From Escherichia fergusonii ATCC 35469 (GTDB lineage: Bacteria > Pseudomonadota > Gammaproteobacteria > Enterobacterales > Enterobacteriaceae): DNA of 64,000 nt. How positions within the stretch are numbered: position 1 is the first letter of the stretch; every line of letters starts with the position of its first letter. The notes beneath the pieces are model-generated. The model searched no databases, was not told the origin of the DNA, and was given only the letters and a program-made list of their open reading frames with translations. A program made the position numbers and the translations under genes. Of the stretch, positions 62,413 to 64,000 are shown piece after piece. Location of the stretch: positions 3,472,001 through 3,536,000 of the forward strand of contig NC_011740.1 of assembly GCF_000026225.1 (NCBI RefSeq), written 5' to 3'.

Positions 62413-62440
62413 AGTTGTCCATGATTGTCCATAGACAACT
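62413..62440. promoter_or_regulatory. Candidate operator of the GntR-family regulator
   Basis: TTGTCCAT occurs twice, 10 bp apart (62415-62422 and 62425-62432), and TTGTC-N4-GACAA forms an inverted repeat at 62425-62438. Repeats of this kind just upstream of a GntR/UTRA gene are typical autoregulatory operators. The ATG follows 21 bases after the site. Confidence 0.6.
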
Positions 62441-62461
62441 GTAAATGTTCAGGTGCGCGCC

Positions 62462-63208
62462 ATGAAATCATTAAGTAAGTCGTCACAAATACCGCTCTAT
62501 CAACAAGTGGTGGAGTGGATAAGAGAAAGTATTTATACCGGGGATCTGGTGGAAGACGATCGCATTCCTTCGGAATACCAGATTATGGATATGCTGGAAG
62601 TGAGTCGGGGAACCGTTAAAAAAGCAGTCGCCCAACTGGTAAAAGAAGGCGTGTTGATACAGGTCCAGGGGAAGGGAACATTTGTCAAAAAAGAGAACGT
62701 GGCATATCCGTTAGGTGAAGGATTATTGTCATTCGCGGAATCGCTGGAAAGCCAGAAAATACATTTTACCACTGAAGTTATTACGTCACGGATTGAACCG
62801 GCTAATCGTTATGTGGCAGAGAAATTAAGAATAACGCCCGGTCAGGATATTCTTTACCTTGAACGTTTACGTTCGATTGGTGATGAAAAAGCGATGCTGA
62901 TAGAGAACCGTATCAATATTGAGCTATGCCCCGGCATCGTGGAAATCGATTTTAATCAACACAATTTATTTCCAACAATAGAAAGTTTGTCGCAAAGAAA
63001 AATTCGTTACTCGGAAAGTCGCTATGCCGCGCGATTAATTGGTAATGAACGCGGTCATTTTTTAGATATCAGTGAAGATGCACCCGTTTTGCATCTGGAG
63101 CAGTTAGTCTTTTTCTCCCGAGAGTTACCCGTTGAGTTTGGCAACGTCTGGTTAAAAGGCAATAAATATTATCTTGGCACCGTGCTGCAACGGCGGGAAG
63201 TGAGTTAA
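62462..63208 (+). CDS. GntR-family (HutC/UTRA) transcriptional regulator of the adjacent PTS
   Basis: A 248-residue regulator. The winged helix (IPLYQQVVEWIRESIYTGDL ... IPSEYQIMDMLEVSRGTVKKAVAQL, residues 10-62) is GntR type, and the UTRA ligand-binding domain spans about 95-235 (YLERLRSIGDEKAMLIENRI). It likely senses a sugar phosphate made by the PTS encoded after it, 24 bp downstream. I chose ATG 62462, with AGG 8 bases upstream, over GTG 62453. No K-12 orthologue at this locus. Confidence 0.88.
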   Translation: MKSLSKSSQIPLYQQVVEWIRESIYTGDLVEDDRIPSEYQIMDMLEVSRGTVKKAVAQLVKEGVLIQVQGKGTFVKKENVAYPLGEGLLSFAESLESQKIHFTTEVITSRIEPANRYVAEKLRITPGQDILYLERLRSIGDEKAMLIENRINIELCPGIVEIDFNQHNLFPTIESLSQRKIRYSESRYAARLIGNERGHFLDISEDAPVLHLEQLVFFSRELPVEFGNVWLKGNKYYLGTVLQRREVS

Positions 63209-63232
63209 GTACACTTTTTTAAGAGGAATAAA

Positions 63233-63706
63233 ATGCAAGGCATACAGTTTCAGGAAAATTATATTCAACGACTTCCGGCAGGGTTAAGCGTTGAACAGAT
63301 CATCCGTCAGTTAGCGCAACCGTTGGTTGCCGCCGAGCTGGTGGTCCCTGATTTTGCCGATCACGTACTGGAACGTGAGGCGACGTACCCAACGGGGCTG
63401 CCTACCGAACCACCGTGCGTCGCCATTCCGCACACGGACCATAAACATGTCCGGCACAATGCAATTGCCGTCGGTATTTTGCCAGAGCCGGTAGAGTTTG
63501 CCGATATGGGCGGCGACCCTGATCCCGTGCCTGTCAGGGTGATTTTTTTGCTCGCCTTAAGCGAAAGTAACAAACAATTAAATGCCCTGGGCTGGATTAT
63601 GGAGATGATTCAGGATACGCCCTTTATGCGCGCCCTGCTTACGATGGAAACAACAGAAATACACACAGTAATCTTAAACAAAATGAAAGAACGAGGTGAA
63701 ATATGA
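63233..63706 (+). CDS. PTS EIIA component (fructose/galactitol type)
   Basis: A 157-residue EIIA domain of the PTS_EIIA_2 family. The phosphorylated His is in CVAIPHTDHKHV (near 63). It takes phosphate from HPr and gives it to EIIB. AAGAGGAAT lies 5 bases before the ATG. Its stop overlaps the EIIB start (ATGA). The stand-alone A and B proteins are characteristic of galactitol-family systems; the sugar is not identifiable. Confidence 0.9.
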   Translation: MQGIQFQENYIQRLPAGLSVEQIIRQLAQPLVAAELVVPDFADHVLEREATYPTGLPTEPPCVAIPHTDHKHVRHNAIAVGILPEPVEFADMGGDPDPVPVRVIFLLALSESNKQLNALGWIMEMIQDTPFMRALLTMETTEIHTVILNKMKERGEI

Positions 63707-63984
63707 GTCAAACCATTTTATTTGTCTGCGCCACGGGTATTGCCACATCCACGGCGGTAACAGAAAAAGTCATGGAATATTGTAAAGAGCACGGTCTTAA
63801 CGTCAATTATTCCCAAACCAACGTTGCCTCTTTACCTGGAAATACTGACGGCGTAGCACTGGTAGTCTCAACGACTAAAGTGCCTTATGAACTCGACGTC
63901 CCGGTGGTTAACGGCTTGCCGATTATTACCGGTATTGGCGAAGAGAAAGTACTGGCGCAAATTGTTTCGATCCTTAAAAAGTAA
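63703..63984 (+). CDS. PTS EIIB component (galactitol type)
   Basis: A 93-residue EIIB with the phosphocysteine loop FVCATGIATSTAV (Cys near 9), as in GatB. The AGGTGAAAT site lies before the ATG. An EIIC membrane subunit and metabolic enzymes should follow beyond the window; the 16 bases that remain are AT-rich and non-coding. Confidence 0.9.
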   Translation: MSQTILFVCATGIATSTAVTEKVMEYCKEHGLNVNYSQTNVASLPGNTDGVALVVSTTKVPYELDVPVVNGLPIITGIGEEKVLAQIVSILKK

Positions 63985-64000
63985 TTAATAATAATTAATT

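Larger units (their letters stand above)
62114..62461. other. Junction region: decayed nikR fragment and regulator promoter
   Basis: 348 bp without an intact gene. It begins AT-rich, has a small CCCAAT/ATTGGG stem (62162-62182), then the decayed nikR 3' fragment (62213-62262). A GCGCCGT/ACGGCGC stem (62275-62297) follows, and the promoter/operator of the next gene ends it. This looks like the right border of the inserted HEAT segment. Confidence 0.65.

Overview
The window is chromosomal DNA of an Escherichia. Gene order from glgP to nikR follows the 76-77 min region of E. coli K-12, and almost every housekeeping protein is recognisable as the E. coli orthologue (for example the full 284-residue RpoH). 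Several proteins (GlgX, FtsY, YhhS, DcrB) differ from K-12 as I remember it by more than I expect between ordinary strains. A distant E. coli phylogroup or a sister/cryptic Escherichia lineage is therefore possible. No rRNA, tRNA, CRISPR array, complete insertion sequence or integrase was seen.

Layout. 1-7083 (minus): glycogen genes glgP (start only), glgA, glgC, glgX, glgB. 7354-14253: asd, yhgN, the gluconate genes gntU-gntK-gntR with paired GntR operators, yhhW and yhhX. 14376-15469: the Fur-controlled sRNA RyhB, yhhY and the small gene yrhB; the K-12 block of yhhZ, yrhA and IS1 is absent. 15507-22755: ggt, yhhA and the Pho-controlled glycerophosphodiester importer ugpBAECQ. 22988-23734: an extra PLDc_N-like/TPR membrane gene. 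23853-30800: branched-chain amino-acid import livKHMGF and livJ, with panM between. 31072-35431: rpoH and ftsYEX. 35581-44690: rsmD, yhhL, yhhM, yhhN, zntA with a MerR-type promoter, an extra DUF2004-like gene, tusA, yhhQ, dcrB, yhhS and yhhT.

The main accessory locus is 45085-60702 (plus strand): a complete aryl polyene (APE) gene cluster of 18 genes, apeA to apeR, ending in the phosphopantetheinyl transferase gene acpT. AcpT would load the two carrier proteins ApeE and ApeF. ApeH would activate an aryl starter (4-hydroxybenzoate in studied systems). ApeO with the Cys-less ApeC, ApeR, ApeQ, ApeI and ApeP would build the polyene. ApeB, ApeD, ApeJ and ApeK would methylate, acylate, glycosylate or release it. 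ApeL, ApeM, ApeN, ApeA and ApeG resemble parts of an export route to the outer membrane. In K-12 the cluster is gone and only acpT remains.

The right end is a remodelled junction. nikR follows acpT after 39 bp, so the nickel importer genes nikABCDE, which lie between them in K-12, are missing. After nikR comes an AT-rich gene for a HEAT-repeat protein like YibA of the K-12 rhsA locus, then a decayed second copy of the nikR 3' end. The window closes with a GntR/UTRA regulator and the first two genes (EIIA, EIIB) of a galactitol-type phosphotransferase system. These sit where K-12 carries rhsB.
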